The notes below the pieces were generated by a model. That model was not told where the DNA came from. It saw only the letters and a list, made by a program, of their open reading frames with translations, and searched no databases. A DNA stretch of 64,000 bases from NCBI GenBank assembly GCA_963422705.1, contig OY730443.1, forward strand, positions 930,001-994,000, in the 5' to 3' direction. The stretch comes from G963422705 sp963422705 (GTDB taxonomy: Bacteria > Poribacteria > WGA-4E > WGA-3G). Of the stretch, positions 53,388 to 62,403 are shown piece after piece. Position 1 is the stretch's first letter; every line of letters begins with the position of its first letter. The translations under genes and the position numbers were made by a program.

Positions 53388-56051
53388 TCACTTACCGAGA
53401 CTTATCATATTCGCAAAAAGGCGATATGCGCCGTCAACCCCGGCGGGCAGTTGACGGTAGAACGCATAGGCAGCATAGGTATATGTGCCTTGTCCGTATT
53501 TTGCTTGGAGGAGTCCCCCGTGTTGCGGTTCTTGTTCTCGATCATTGCACGAAAGTAGGGCGATATAGTTTTTGTCCCATTCGGCTAAGAATTTTGAACC
53601 GCGTTCCTCAACCCAGTCATCAAAGTCCGCAGCCGTAATTTGATTTGGCACATGGAAAATTGGGTTATCCGGTTGCAAAATGCTCACCGAGGCATCTTCT
53701 TCGGAAACTTCCTCCGGCCTTCTTCCCATTGTGTAAGGATAGGGGCCAAAAGGGGCAGTATCAAATTCGGGTGTCTGATATTGGACAATGAGATTACCAC
53801 CATGATGCACATAGTCTAGAAGCCGCCCGTTATAGGCGATGATGTCACGGCGAACAGCATAAGCGCGAATGCCAACCAGAATCGTATCAAATTGGCCCAA
53901 ATCCCCCGTACGAAGCTGCTCATGGTTGAGGATCTGCAAGTCAAGGCCCAGTTGACGTAATGCCTCCGGTACCTTATCCCCTACACCCATAATGTATCCC
54001 ACTTTCAAATTTTCCGGGAGTTTCACATCAACGGCGTTTAGCGTCTTTGTGGTAAGACGATATAGATGGCGAGGTTCTAGTTCAGGATGCTCGATTGTCT
54101 GATAACCTGCACGATATTCTTCGCCGTTGTATCTCCCAATTGCCTGAATTGTGTAACGCTCCCCTGCTTTAACGCCTTTTGCTGATATATCGAAGCGAAA
54201 CGTTCGGCTCGCCCCTGCACGCGTGAAAGAAAACGGTATAGATTCCGGGGAAGCAGCCCACCCTTGAGGCAAGTGGAGCGAAAGCACGCCTTCCGCCTCC
54301 TCTTTACTATTATTTAATATCTCAACGGTTGTAGAAAAGTGTTGCTCATTTTCACCGGGTTTTACCGGAATAACCCCAATTTGTGGAGAAACTGTCAGAC
54401 TTATCGCGGGTACTATCGTTAGCAATCGTCTTTTTTCTCCCAAAGGCCGTTGAATAGATATCGTTTCCGCCGGTTGTTTTAGCGTGAAATCAGTACCATC
54501 GATTCGGTAGGTTAGAATACCGTGAACTTCCGGTGGGGCGAAAGGCTGAAAACGGAATTCCGGCTGTTTCAGTGTGTATATCGCATCATAGTACTCGGAT
54601 GCGCGCGTCCAGTACGGTTGCGTATATCTTGCATATTGTGGAACCTCCACTTCAAACTCAATAGAAACGGGCTCATTTTGCTGCATGTGCGTGATTTGAT
54701 TCTTCCCGGATTCAGGTTGTACCGGGTTCACATTCCACCCCTCCGGGGTGAGTAGCTCTGCCCCAACAATTGCGGTTGCAACATCCGTTGGATTCACTAG
54801 CCGCATGGTAATTGAAAATTTTTGACCCGGAATTGCGACACTAAAGTTTTCAGCTGTTTCATCTGTGGCATGCGCCCGGACTTCGAGGGATAGCCCAAGG
54901 GCAGCGTTTACTGCTATGATAAGCTCATCTTCCTTATTCCGGAGTAAGAATAGTAGCTCGGAACGTGTAGCGTCATCAAGTGCTGCGTCTTGTATTTTTT
55001 CAATTAAACGGCGTGTCGTTTTTAAGCCAGAGACAAGCTCTCCGGCGACAGCCCAGGGTTTCCGCGCATCAAAAGAATCCAGCGCGGAATCAACATTCTG
55101 TTGAAGCTGAATAAAATCTGCATCTAATGACGGCGCGTTAACACGTTTCGCTAAGCCGGTAATTGTAGTATCCAAGCCATCAAAAATACTGTTCTCGGAT
55201 GCGGTTTTGGGTAATATTGAATCGACTAACTTCACTTCTGCAAAGGAAGCCCCTTTGGATGCACTCGTTTGACCGGCTCCCTGTGAACGTTGATAACTAA
55301 GTCCTTTGCGTGCAAGTTGATGGTAGGAAAGCCCGAGTAAAGCATCGTACTCGCCCGTATCAATTTTTATAAGAGACGCGTCCGTGCTGCTTGCCTCACT
55401 CTGTGTCCATCTGGAACGTGTGATGTAGAGCTTCTTTGGTTGCCAGGGCGGAAGTCCTTCCTGAATGTGTTCAGGAAAACGGGCTTCGTCGCCAGCCGCG
55501 CGAAACGCCTCTAACGTAACAACGCCCGAAGCCTGGTGGTGCCCATGTCCATCTTGACGGTTGCCCTGAAAGCGAGAGATGATGACATCAGGACGGTATT
55601 GGCGGATTAACCGGACCATCTCCTCCAATAACATCTGATAATCCCATTTCTCCAGTGTCTCGTCTAAACTTTTGGAATAGCCAAAGTCTACTGCGCTGCT
55701 ATAAAATAATTCGACACCGTAGTAGCGGGTGGCGATGAGATGCTCTTCGGTTCGGACAATTCCTAATGCATCAAATAGTTCGGGTCCCATGAGATTGGCG
55801 CCACCTTCCCCGCGCGTTATTGAGTATAACCCTGTCCTGACACCTTTACCCCGGCTGAGCCATGTCAACAGTGAACCGTTTTCATCATCAGGATGGGCAA
55901 CGGTGTGAAGAACAGTGGCAGTTGTCTGTAAACGTTTTAAGGCGCGCCACACTTCTGCCGCATGAGTTCCTTCAACCATTTCGCTAGTCCCCGCCATTGC
56001 AGCTATTCCTCCAAACATGAACAATAACATTAAAATAGTGATGTACTTCAT
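53388..56051 (-). CDS. Secreted PIG-L family N-deacetylase with C-terminal beta domains
   Basis: An 887-residue exported protein with signal 'ITILMLLFMFGGIAAMA'. The N-terminal PIG-L/LmbE domain has the zinc motif 'HPDDEN' and the distal 'DGHGHHQASG', which mark zinc-dependent N-acetylglucosamine deacetylases. Residues ~400-640 look like NEW3/Ig-like beta domains ('SITMRLVNPTDVATAIVGAELLTPEGW', 'VEILNNSKEEAEGVLSLHLPQGW'), and residues ~660-885 contain 'DTILVGIRAYAVRRDIIAYNGRLLDYVHHGGNLIVQYQ', a ThuA/GATase-like fold. The ATG overlaps the stop of the upstream isomerase by four bases. Deacetylation of an amino-sugar polymer outside the cytoplasm is likely. Confidence 0.9.
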   Translation of the reverse strand: MKYITILMLLFMFGGIAAMAGTSEMVEGTHAAEVWRALKRLQTTATVLHTVAHPDDENGSLLTWLSRGKGVRTGLYSITRGEGGANLMGPELFDALGIVRTEEHLIATRYYGVELFYSSAVDFGYSKSLDETLEKWDYQMLLEEMVRLIRQYRPDVIISRFQGNRQDGHGHHQASGVVTLEAFRAAGDEARFPEHIQEGLPPWQPKKLYITRSRWTQSEASSTDASLIKIDTGEYDALLGLSYHQLARKGLSYQRSQGAGQTSASKGASFAEVKLVDSILPKTASENSIFDGLDTTITGLAKRVNAPSLDADFIQLQQNVDSALDSFDARKPWAVAGELVSGLKTTRRLIEKIQDAALDDATRSELLFLLRNKEDELIIAVNAALGLSLEVRAHATDETAENFSVAIPGQKFSITMRLVNPTDVATAIVGAELLTPEGWNVNPVQPESGKNQITHMQQNEPVSIEFEVEVPQYARYTQPYWTRASEYYDAIYTLKQPEFRFQPFAPPEVHGILTYRIDGTDFTLKQPAETISIQRPLGEKRRLLTIVPAISLTVSPQIGVIPVKPGENEQHFSTTVEILNNSKEEAEGVLSLHLPQGWAASPESIPFSFTRAGASRTFRFDISAKGVKAGERYTIQAIGRYNGEEYRAGYQTIEHPELEPRHLYRLTTKTLNAVDVKLPENLKVGYIMGVGDKVPEALRQLGLDLQILNHEQLRTGDLGQFDTILVGIRAYAVRRDIIAYNGRLLDYVHHGGNLIVQYQTPEFDTAPFGPYPYTMGRRPEEVSEEDASVSILQPDNPIFHVPNQITAADFDDWVEERGSKFLAEWDKNYIALLSCNDREQEPQHGGLLQAKYGQGTYTYAAYAFYRQLPAGVDGAYRLFANMISLGK

Positions 56052-56887
56052 AAATCACAACACCTCTGATTGAGCGCGGCACGGAGCATCTCCACACTTT
56101 GTGATACCCCGGTATGGGCATCCGTTTTTCCTTCAAATTCAATCGATACGTACCCTTGAAATCCAGCAGAATTCAGAATTTCAGATATTTTAGCATAATC
56201 AAGTTCTAATGTATACCACTCCCCACCGCCATAATAGGTTTTCGCATGTACAAGTACGGTATCAGCAACAATTTGTGTCAGTTTTTCATACGGGTTGGAT
56301 AGGAAATTTCCACAGTCCATTGTCACCTTCAACCAATCTGAATTGACAGCAGATACGATACGATTTACACCTTCCGGGGTGCACGTCAACCCCCAATGGT
56401 TTTCAAGTCCAAGGATAACCCCATACCTCTCTGCATCCGGGAGACACTGCTCAATGGCATCGATAACCCAGTTAAAGGCTTCATCCTCAGTATAGCCGGG
56501 AAGCGTCGATTCTTCGCCTTCTCTTTCCATCAATTCATTAAAAGAACCGGCGGTTCCCCATCGTCCTGAGTTAAGACGAATCGCGGGAATACCGAGCTCA
56601 TGTGCCAAACGTATACAGCGAATTGTGTGATTAATGTTTTTTTGCCGCGTCTGTACATCTGGAAAAACAAATCCCTGATGAATCGAAAGGGCATAAAGAT
56701 TCAGGCCATGAATAAAAGCAAGGCGCTTGAGTTTTTGTAGGTAAGGGTTCTCTTCGGATTCCATCTGCTGATGGAGGATTTCAACGCCATCAAGTTCAAG
56801 TTTTGCTGCTGCCTCAATTACCTGCTCAATAGGCACGCGTTCCGGTGTGAAATGCCAATAGGAATAAGTGGATACACCAAGTTTCAT
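56048..56887 (-). CDS. Sugar phosphate isomerase/epimerase (xylose isomerase-like TIM barrel)
   Basis: A 279-residue AP endonuclease 2/xylose isomerase-like barrel: 'GVSTYSYW' at the start, 'AAAKLELDGVEILHQQ', 'IRCIRLAHELGIPAIRLNSG', 'GVILGLENHWG' with a metal Glu, 'DWLKVTMDCGNF' with an Asp, 'VHAKTYY' with His and 'GFQGYVSIEFEGKTD' with the final Glu, forming the usual metal site. These proteins isomerise or epimerise keto-sugars. The stop overlaps the PIG-L start (ATGA), so the pair is one translational unit. A 275-base gap upstream has no recognised gene apart from the terminator of the DUF4159 gene. Confidence 0.92.
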   Translation of the reverse strand: MKLGVSTYSYWHFTPERVPIEQVIEAAAKLELDGVEILHQQMESEENPYLQKLKRLAFIHGLNLYALSIHQGFVFPDVQTRQKNINHTIRCIRLAHELGIPAIRLNSGRWGTAGSFNELMEREGEESTLPGYTEDEAFNWVIDAIEQCLPDAERYGVILGLENHWGLTCTPEGVNRIVSAVNSDWLKVTMDCGNFLSNPYEKLTQIVADTVLVHAKTYYGGGEWYTLELDYAKISEILNSAGFQGYVSIEFEGKTDAHTGVSQSVEMLRAALNQRCCDL

Positions 56888-57105
56888 TTATCCCTCCAAT
56901 AGGATTGTTAGCGGTATGATGAGAGAATACCTGCTAATAAATCCGATCTTTTTTCCGAATAAACGCCATCATATTGTAAGGAATCCAAATTTTTGTTGGG
57001 TTCAGGTTATCTAATGGGCGGGGTATACGTTTTATCGTAAAACTCCTGATGATATAGGTGAGTCTGTTTTGTAACTTCGGAGGTAAAATGTGGAGATAAA
57101 AGAAA

Positions 57106-57128
57106 GGGCGGATACTTAAGCTCCGCCC
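57106..57128 (-). terminator. Rho-independent terminator after the DUF4159 gene
   Basis: A seven-pair stem (GGGCGGA with TCCGCCC, nine-base loop) followed on the minus strand by TTTCTTTTAT. It lies 35 bases after the stop at 57163. On the plus strand no T-run follows, so it acts for the minus strand only. Confidence 0.7.
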
Positions 57129-57162
57129 TCAGAAAATAGAATTAAGAGTGTAAGCTCATGCC

Positions 57163-58641
57163 CTATTCAAATCCACCAACTTTTGCGGCTTCTGGGGCAC
57201 GTGTCGGGAGTTCCTTCTTGGCTAAAGTGTCTTCAGGCACATAGCCGGAGTAATCGGAAATTGAACCGTGGGTTAACGCGTAAACGACAACGTTCGTCAT
57301 GAAACGATACACGCCGGGTGAGTAGTGCACACTCCGCGTGGGGAGGCTCACAGACTCCATTGCGCACATATAGTCACGACGTACAACGATAACCGACAAT
57401 TTTTCACCGACGGAGATACCTTCAAGGTAGTTCTGTTTCGGGGGCCGTGTACCCCACCAGAAAATGTCGAAACCGACGGGGGGACCGCCCATTTCGTAGA
57501 AATTATCATAGACTTCGTGCTCGTTATCAATCCGCTCAATTTGATGTTCAGGCATGACGTAACGCATCTGTGCGAGGAAGAGTCGAATCATCGCCTGTGC
57601 GGGTGCGTTCACACCGCAGTCATCAAAGACGAGGAAACCGCCTTTTTCAACCAAGTACTTCCTCATTCCGGCTGCTTCTGTTTCGCTGAGCCGGTTATCC
57701 ATCTTACCACCGCCATACTGTCTACCGAGTAGATTTCGAGAACGGGTAAGTGAAGGATCATGTCCTGTCATAAAGACAAAGGGTGTTTTAAGCAGGTTTG
57801 CATCTGTCAGCTTCAGTGCGCCGCCTTCAACGTTCATGTCTGTCTTAATTTTGGTACGTTCATTGAGCCATTTTGTCAAGGCGTTCAGCGATGAAGCGTC
57901 TGCCCACCAATCAGAAAGGCTATGCCGGATACGTGTAAAACGGAAGACGCCGCGGATATCGCGTCCTTTTCCAATAACACGGCCACCCGGTTCCCCTTTC
58001 GCGAGCGGTGGCACTTCAACATTACCGAGCGTGATGTTTGAAACAACATCGCCGAGTGCGTCCCGAGCTGCACCGACATGTTCAACCATTGCAAGACCGG
58101 GTGGGCGTTCAAATGCGACTTTTACCTGCACAGTGCTGCCCGCAACACCGCGGCCAATATTCGCGGGGCCCGCAGAGGGGGCGGTTGCAACGGGTGCTGA
58201 GAATGCCAAAGCACCAGGGGCGTCTGAGACAGGCAGGTCCGTGTGTGTCACAACTTGTGGGACAGGCGCATTCGGCGTAACGACTTTTGGGACATTCGGG
58301 TTAATGGGTGCGTCGACTTTAACCGCCTGATTTGAAAATTCTAGTACTGTCTGTGGTTGGAAACTTGACTTTGCAACGAACGCCGTGGTTACACGGGGTT
58401 GTACTTGAACTTGTTCAACGACAACAGTATTTTGTCTCGGAACAGTTGGCTTGATAACTTGTTTAATGACAGGCTTACGAACCACTGGCTTCGGCGGCTC
58501 GCTCGCTTGAAGGACTTCAGCACCCACGAAATCTTTAAACTGTTTCGTTTGGCTGACTAAATATAACCCAGCTATCAGCCCAATGATTCCGTGGAGCACT
58601 AACGAAGTCATTAACGCTCCTGATGTTCTTTTTGCGCTCAT
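57163..58641 (-). CDS. DUF4159 domain protein with TonB-like N-terminus
   Basis: A 492-residue protein. One N-terminal membrane helix ('ALMTSLVLHGIIGLIAGLYLVS') is followed by a Pro/Val/Lys-rich stretch ('PPKPVVRKPVIKQVIKPTVP') like the periplasm-spanning part of TonB. The C-terminal ~210 residues ('FVFMTGHDPSL', 'LRKYLVEKGGFLVFDDCG', 'FDIFWWGTRPP', 'HYSPGVYRFMTNVVVYALTHGSISDYSGYVPED') are DUF4159, a GATase-like domain of unknown role common in Planctomycetes and Poribacteria. A sigma-54 promoter stands 73 bases upstream and a terminator follows, so it is a single-gene transcript. An envelope-spanning scaffold is a reasonable guess. Confidence 0.85.
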   Translation of the reverse strand: MSAKRTSGALMTSLVLHGIIGLIAGLYLVSQTKQFKDFVGAEVLQASEPPKPVVRKPVIKQVIKPTVPRQNTVVVEQVQVQPRVTTAFVAKSSFQPQTVLEFSNQAVKVDAPINPNVPKVVTPNAPVPQVVTHTDLPVSDAPGALAFSAPVATAPSAGPANIGRGVAGSTVQVKVAFERPPGLAMVEHVGAARDALGDVVSNITLGNVEVPPLAKGEPGGRVIGKGRDIRGVFRFTRIRHSLSDWWADASSLNALTKWLNERTKIKTDMNVEGGALKLTDANLLKTPFVFMTGHDPSLTRSRNLLGRQYGGGKMDNRLSETEAAGMRKYLVEKGGFLVFDDCGVNAPAQAMIRLFLAQMRYVMPEHQIERIDNEHEVYDNFYEMGGPPVGFDIFWWGTRPPKQNYLEGISVGEKLSVIVVRRDYMCAMESVSLPTRSVHYSPGVYRFMTNVVVYALTHGSISDYSGYVPEDTLAKKELPTRAPEAAKVGGFE

Positions 58642-58713
58642 TTTTGACCTCCAACGGATATTTGCAAGAACAAAATTAAAAATAAAAAATAGGGTTGTTG
58701 ATGAAATAGTGAA

Positions 58714-58729
58714 AGCAAGTTTCGTGCCA
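58714..58729 (-). promoter_or_regulatory. Sigma-54 (RpoN) promoter of the DUF4159 gene
   Basis: On the minus strand TGGCACGAAACTTGCT matches the -24/-12 consensus TGGCACG-N4-TTGCW at every fixed base. It ends 72 bases before the start codon. Sigma-54 promoters need an enhancer-binding activator; tandem palindromes at 58852-58899 are in a suitable position. Confidence 0.75.
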
Positions 58730-58851
58730 ATCCATTAATTCTAAGACGGATAAGGCGGATAGGGGCTAACAATTTCCGTGTCAATCTATGTAGAGACAAT
58801 TTCACTCGTAGGATTCAAACTTTCACACATCCCCGCATCAACAAAGTTAAA

Positions 58852-58899
58852 CTGCACGAAAAGGGGCAGCTTTTCATGACGCTGCACAAAAAGGGGCAG
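58852..58899. repeat. Two tandem 18-base imperfect palindromes, possible activator sites
   Basis: Copies CTGCACGAAAAGGGGCAG (58852-58869) and CTGCACAAAAAGGGGCAG (58882-58899) differ at one base and are spaced by 30 bases centre to centre, about three helix turns. Each has inverted ends (CTGC/GCAG). They lie 123-185 bases upstream of the sigma-54 promoter. Confidence 0.65.
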
Positions 58900-59042
58900 T
58901 TTTAGTGATAGCACCCACCGCCTAAAGGCGTGGGCTTCGGTTTCATAGCGACTGCGGTTTTCTCATAGAGCCAACCGTCTTATTTTCGCTCCACCGGCGG
59001 GCATTTCCCCTGTATCCTTCAAAGTGGATACAAGGCATATCG

Positions 59043-60031
59043 TTAGGTAACGGCTATCCCTGCCCGCAATATGTTTCGCGCAGCGTTAATGTCTCTGTCG
59101 TGGTGTGAACCACAGTCGGGGCATGTCCACTGCCTATCCTTCAATGTTAGGCTTTCGTTATGAAAACCGTAATCGCTACACGGTTTTGTTGTGGCAGTCC
59201 ATTGACCGATTTGTTTAAAAAGACGCTTATGTTTACTACCGTGCAAGTTGCCGGACATACCGCCACCACCCGTGAGAACCTTTAACTTTACGAGAAAACG
59301 CTTTATTGAGAGTCCGAAGTTTCTTCAAGGACTGTTTCAAAGGTTGCGGGTGTTGTATCTTCTCACCCGTGCTAAGTGTCAAATACTTCTTGAGCCCGAA
59401 GTCTGCCCCAACGCTTTCACCTGTTGTCGGCAGCGGGCTAAAATCTGTGTAAGTTGTTGTTAGGCAGAGCCAATAGTCGCCACAATTGTCACGTTTGATT
59501 GTGATACGACGGAGAGTACCATGCCACGGGCGGTGCTTATGAAACGTAGTTGGCACTTTATCAAACTGCCACTTACGCCTATGAGGATTCCAGTTACGGA
59601 AAGTCAGCGTGATACGATGCTCAAACAAGCACCACCCCGCGTGTCCGGGAAAGGTGATGGATTTGAATTGATGACGTTTTTTGATTTTCGGTTAGAACCG
59701 TATCAAGTCCCGTCTGCGCCAGAGACGACGCAGACCGTTCTATCGGTCTGCCACCAAGTTTATTGAAAAAACGCAGATATGCTCTATCAATGCGTTTCAG
59801 TTCCTCTTGCATGGTTTGGCTCGGCAATGCATTCCAATGTGGATGCGTGGTTCGCTTCAACTGGGTTAGGTGGGCACAAGATGCATGATAGTTCGCATAC
59901 GGCAAACCAGCTTTATACCGGTGACGCTGTCACTTATGGAAATACACATGCACCTGCCACATATCGTCAAGTAGATTGCCAAGCCGAATACAATTAGATT
60001 GATGACGAAACTTATATTGATACGTTTTCAT
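59043..60031 (-). pseudogene. tnpB of IS copy 4, degenerate
   Basis: Reading the minus strand from ATG 60031 gives 'KTYQYKFRHQSNCIRLGNLLDDM', a TnpB start of the copy 3 group, soon hit by a stop. Further fragments are 59905-59621, 59628-59236 (with RuvC-I 'ESVGADFGLKKY') and 59258-59043 (zinc finger and 'DRDINAARNI'). Lesions include one in-frame stop, frameshifts, an internal deletion that removes the RuvC-II region, and a Cys-to-Tyr change in the zinc finger ('CSDYG'). A 58-base palindromic repeat is inserted in the N-terminal third. It cannot encode an active protein. Confidence 0.88.
59688..59745. repeat. Small palindromic repeat, long form (inserted in tnpB copy 4)
   Basis: The same outer arms as at 4828-4855 (CGGTTAGAACCGT and ACCGTTCTATCGG) but with about 30 bases between them that form their own hairpin (GTCTGCG with CGCAGAC). 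The flanking tnpB sequence resumes in a different frame after it, so it is a true insertion. Confidence 0.7.
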
Positions 60032-60272
60032 GGGATATCGCGTATCGCGTCTTTAACCTTCAACCAAGATAGGTTAGGGACAGACACACCTCGCAGCGTG
60101 CTTGATTGTGTCCTCAACACGATAGTATCATGATACCACACTTTGACGGCAGTGTCATTTTTATTTCACAGAGATTACCCCTTTAGCGAGCTTATATCCC
60201 AAAGCGAAAGCGGTAGGCAAAACAAACGAATATCCGTAAATAGCATGCCAATTTGCATCGCGATATTGCCCC

Positions 60273-60920
60273 TTAAGGAGCTTTATCCTTCTTGTCTGTG
60301 AAGAATTTATCCAGGCGCCAGCTGCCTTTATCTGTCCATGTAAAGATATTGGTATTGTTTTGCGTGATACTATCCATCTGCTGAATCATCCACTTATCTT
60401 TTTTCTTTACGAAATAAAGGTGTGTTTCCCCCGGATACGTCCCTTTATAGCAGTTAAAACCGACTGCGCTCGCTTCCTTTCGGCGAATCCAGAAATGTGT
60501 CAACTTGTCGTTCTGCCCCCACTTGGCGCCCTTTGTCCCAATGCCTTGCCACAATCCGGCAATTCCAGTTTTGACATCGTTCCACCCTACTGCGACAGGA
60601 ACGGGTTCATTCCCTGCGAAGATGGTACCGAATGCAATGGCAGAGGTATCAAAAGTTTTACTAATGGCTTGCATATCGTTATCGTTAAAGGCTTCATAGA
60701 AGGCACTGTAGAGTTCCTGAAGTACCTTTTTATCTGCTTCAAAATCAATTGGCTTACTTGCCGCAATAACACCTCCATCGCTTGGACTTGTCGGAGAGGT
60801 GGAGGTTTTTGGCTTTTCAGCGGTTTCTTCTGTATCGTCGCCACCGCAGCCAACAATGCAGATGCTCGCGATGCTCAAAATGAATAGGGCAAGCACGAGC
60901 CACGTTAATCTCAATTGCAT
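60273..60920 (-). CDS. Lipoprotein with NTF2/SnoaL-like domain
   Basis: A 215-residue lipoprotein: signal 'LVLALFILSIASICIVGCGG' with lipobox Cys, then a Thr/Ser/Pro-rich linker to residue ~55 and a SnoaL-like domain ('KKVLQELYSAFYEAFNDNDMQAISKTFD', 'TGIAGLWQGIG', 'THLYFVKKKDKWMIQQMDSI'). These domains bind small ligands or act as scaffolds; no catalytic residues can be named. GGAG precedes the ATG. A consensus promoter upstream points to high expression. It resembles in design the C-terminal domain of the lipoprotein at 36354-37454. Confidence 0.82.
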   Translation of the reverse strand: MQLRLTWLVLALFILSIASICIVGCGGDDTEETAEKPKTSTSPTSPSDGGVIAASKPIDFEADKKVLQELYSAFYEAFNDNDMQAISKTFDTSAIAFGTIFAGNEPVPVAVGWNDVKTGIAGLWQGIGTKGAKWGQNDKLTHFWIRRKEASAVGFNCYKGTYPGETHLYFVKKKDKWMIQQMDSITQNNTNIFTWTDKGSWRLDKFFTDKKDKAP

Positions 60921-61007
60921 TTCTTAAATTTCTCCTTTAGGACTTCTATTGCATCCAGAAATCGCTTTGTCGTTAAAACGAATTTTTCCCCAGATGCTAT
61001 TTAAGAT

Positions 61008-61036
61008 ATTATAGTTTATTCTAAAAAATATGTCAA
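61008..61036 (-). promoter_or_regulatory. Consensus sigma-70 promoter of the NTF2-like lipoprotein
   Basis: On the minus strand TTGACA (61036-61031) and TATAAT (61013-61008) separated by 17 bases, a perfect consensus, about 90 bases before the start at 60920. Confidence 0.8.
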
Positions 61037-61129
61037 GTTAATTTTAGCACATACGTGCAGCCATCATGTTGTCTTGAAAATAAAAATGATGTGCTTACGT
61101 GTTATAAAGTACCGCTGAAGCACTTAGCT

Positions 61130-62320
61130 CTAAAGCGTCCTATTCGGAACGTTAAAAAAGACTTGCATCACGTCTGAAACTTGGATTTCGGATATGCAGC
61201 CTTCTATTCCGAATCGACACGAGGTTCCTAGGCAGGGCCGGCACTCTCGCTTCCGCTGAATCGTTTCGCAGTGAGGGCCAACGGGCCCAAAACGGGCCGG
61301 GTCACTTGGGCCATACAGCCCGATAGTGCGAATGCCTACAGCCGCGGCGAGATGCATCGGAGCACTATCATTACCAATGAACACGTGACATATGCGCAAA
61401 ATTGATGCCAATTGCTGAAATGTTGTTTTACCAACAAGATTCGTTGAATGCTCTCGCATGTACTTTTGAATCTCTTTGACAATCGGAATTTCATCCTGCG
61501 TCCCGACAAACAGAATTTCTGCACGTTTCTGTGCAATTAGCCAATCGGCGAGTTCCGCGTAACGTTCAGGCTTCCAACGTTTGAGGGCAACTGGGGAACC
61601 TGGATGGATAGCGACTAACGAATTAACCGTTGTACCAATCGGGCTTTCTTGCCAGGCAGCGTTCTCGTCAACGTTAAAACTCATTCCATGTGTCTTGAGG
61701 AAATTGAATGCCCATTTTTCCTCGCACGTTGTCACTTGAAACGTAGGAATTTTCACCGGTGTTGGAATCCCCGCACGTTTTAAGACATCGAGATTTCGTG
61801 CGGTTTCATGTAAACCGGAAAATTGAGAAAACCGTTGAATACGCAACTTTTTATGCAAAAAATTGGCAATCTGTAAGGTTGCCCGCTCAATCCGTTTGGG
61901 GGCAACCCGCAAAAACGCGAAGCAGATGATACGCCAATCGCTCCGCAGCTCTATCAACACATCGTATTTCTGTCGCCGTAACTCACGGTAGAGTGCAATT
62001 GCTTGCGAGAATGGTGTTGGTGAGGCCCCCGTGCGAGAAAAAAATGGTGAATTGTACTCAATTACCTTATTAACAGCAGGATGGTTTTCGACAATCACCC
62101 GGCTCCACCCCCCGATGAGCGCATGCAGTTCGGCGTTCGGATACGCACGCCGTAAATTGGAAAACACCGGTGTCGCTAACAAGATATCTCCGAGATGATC
62201 AAGTTTGACAACGAGAATGCGTTGCGGACTCCAATTATCAGGCAATCTGCTGCGATAAAACAGGTACTGGAGGGCGGCAGACGCGATTAAAGTGAAAATT
62301 TCCCTTAAATTCCCAAGCAT
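61130..62320 (-). CDS. Glycosyltransferase family 9 (heptosyltransferase-like)
   Basis: A 396-residue GT-B enzyme of the ADP-heptose:LPS heptosyltransferase type: 'RILVVKLDHLGDILLATPVFSNLRRAYPNAELHALIG' at the N-domain, 'LVAIHPGSPVALKRWKPERYAELADWLI' as the nucleotide-binding part, 'CHVFIGNDSAPMHLAAAVGIRTIGLYGPSDPARFGPVG' as the donor-sugar site and a Cys cluster 'RKRECRPCLGTSCRFG' near the end, common in this family. It probably builds lipopolysaccharide core or a cell-surface glycan, which fits an outer membrane-bearing cell. A strong promoter ends eight bases before ATG 62320, so that start is used; the frame stays open to ATG 62392, which is the alternative. Confidence 0.88.
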   Translation of the reverse strand: MLGNLREIFTLIASAALQYLFYRSRLPDNWSPQRILVVKLDHLGDILLATPVFSNLRRAYPNAELHALIGGWSRVIVENHPAVNKVIEYNSPFFSRTGASPTPFSQAIALYRELRRQKYDVLIELRSDWRIICFAFLRVAPKRIERATLQIANFLHKKLRIQRFSQFSGLHETARNLDVLKRAGIPTPVKIPTFQVTTCEEKWAFNFLKTHGMSFNVDENAAWQESPIGTTVNSLVAIHPGSPVALKRWKPERYAELADWLIAQKRAEILFVGTQDEIPIVKEIQKYMREHSTNLVGKTTFQQLASILRICHVFIGNDSAPMHLAAAVGIRTIGLYGPSDPARFGPVGPHCETIQRKRECRPCLGTSCRFGIEGCISEIQVSDVMQVFFNVPNRTL

Positions 62321-62327
62321 GCTCTTT

Positions 62328-62356
62328 AGTATAACAGATTTATCCGAAACTGTCAA
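62328..62356 (-). promoter_or_regulatory. Sigma-70-type promoter at the glycosyltransferase gene
   Basis: On the minus strand TTGACA (62356-62351) and TATACT (62333-62328) with a 17-base spacer. Transcription would begin at or next to the ATG at 62320, giving a leaderless or almost leaderless message, or else the promoter is internal to a longer gene starting at 62392. Confidence 0.65.
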
Positions 62357-62403
62357 ATTCTTGTTTTCAACAAATAGGCGATTTCGTTTCATTAAAAACG
62401 AAC

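Larger units (their letters stand above)
58907..60139 (-). mobile_element. IS605/IS1341-type element, decayed (copy 4)
   Basis: A minus-strand element with remains of tnpB only. The right-end hairpin at 58914-58932 (CCCACCGCCTAAAGGCGTGGG) has the core seen in all copies, and the left end near 60125-60137 contains 'GTATCATGATA' as in copy 3. It is in an advanced state of decay and is flanked by the regulatory region of the DUF4159 gene. Confidence 0.72.

Noticed and set aside
53378..53400. Fourth copy of the small palindromic repeat (TTAGAACC)
   Set aside because: Only one arm matches; the second arm is missing, so it is probably chance.
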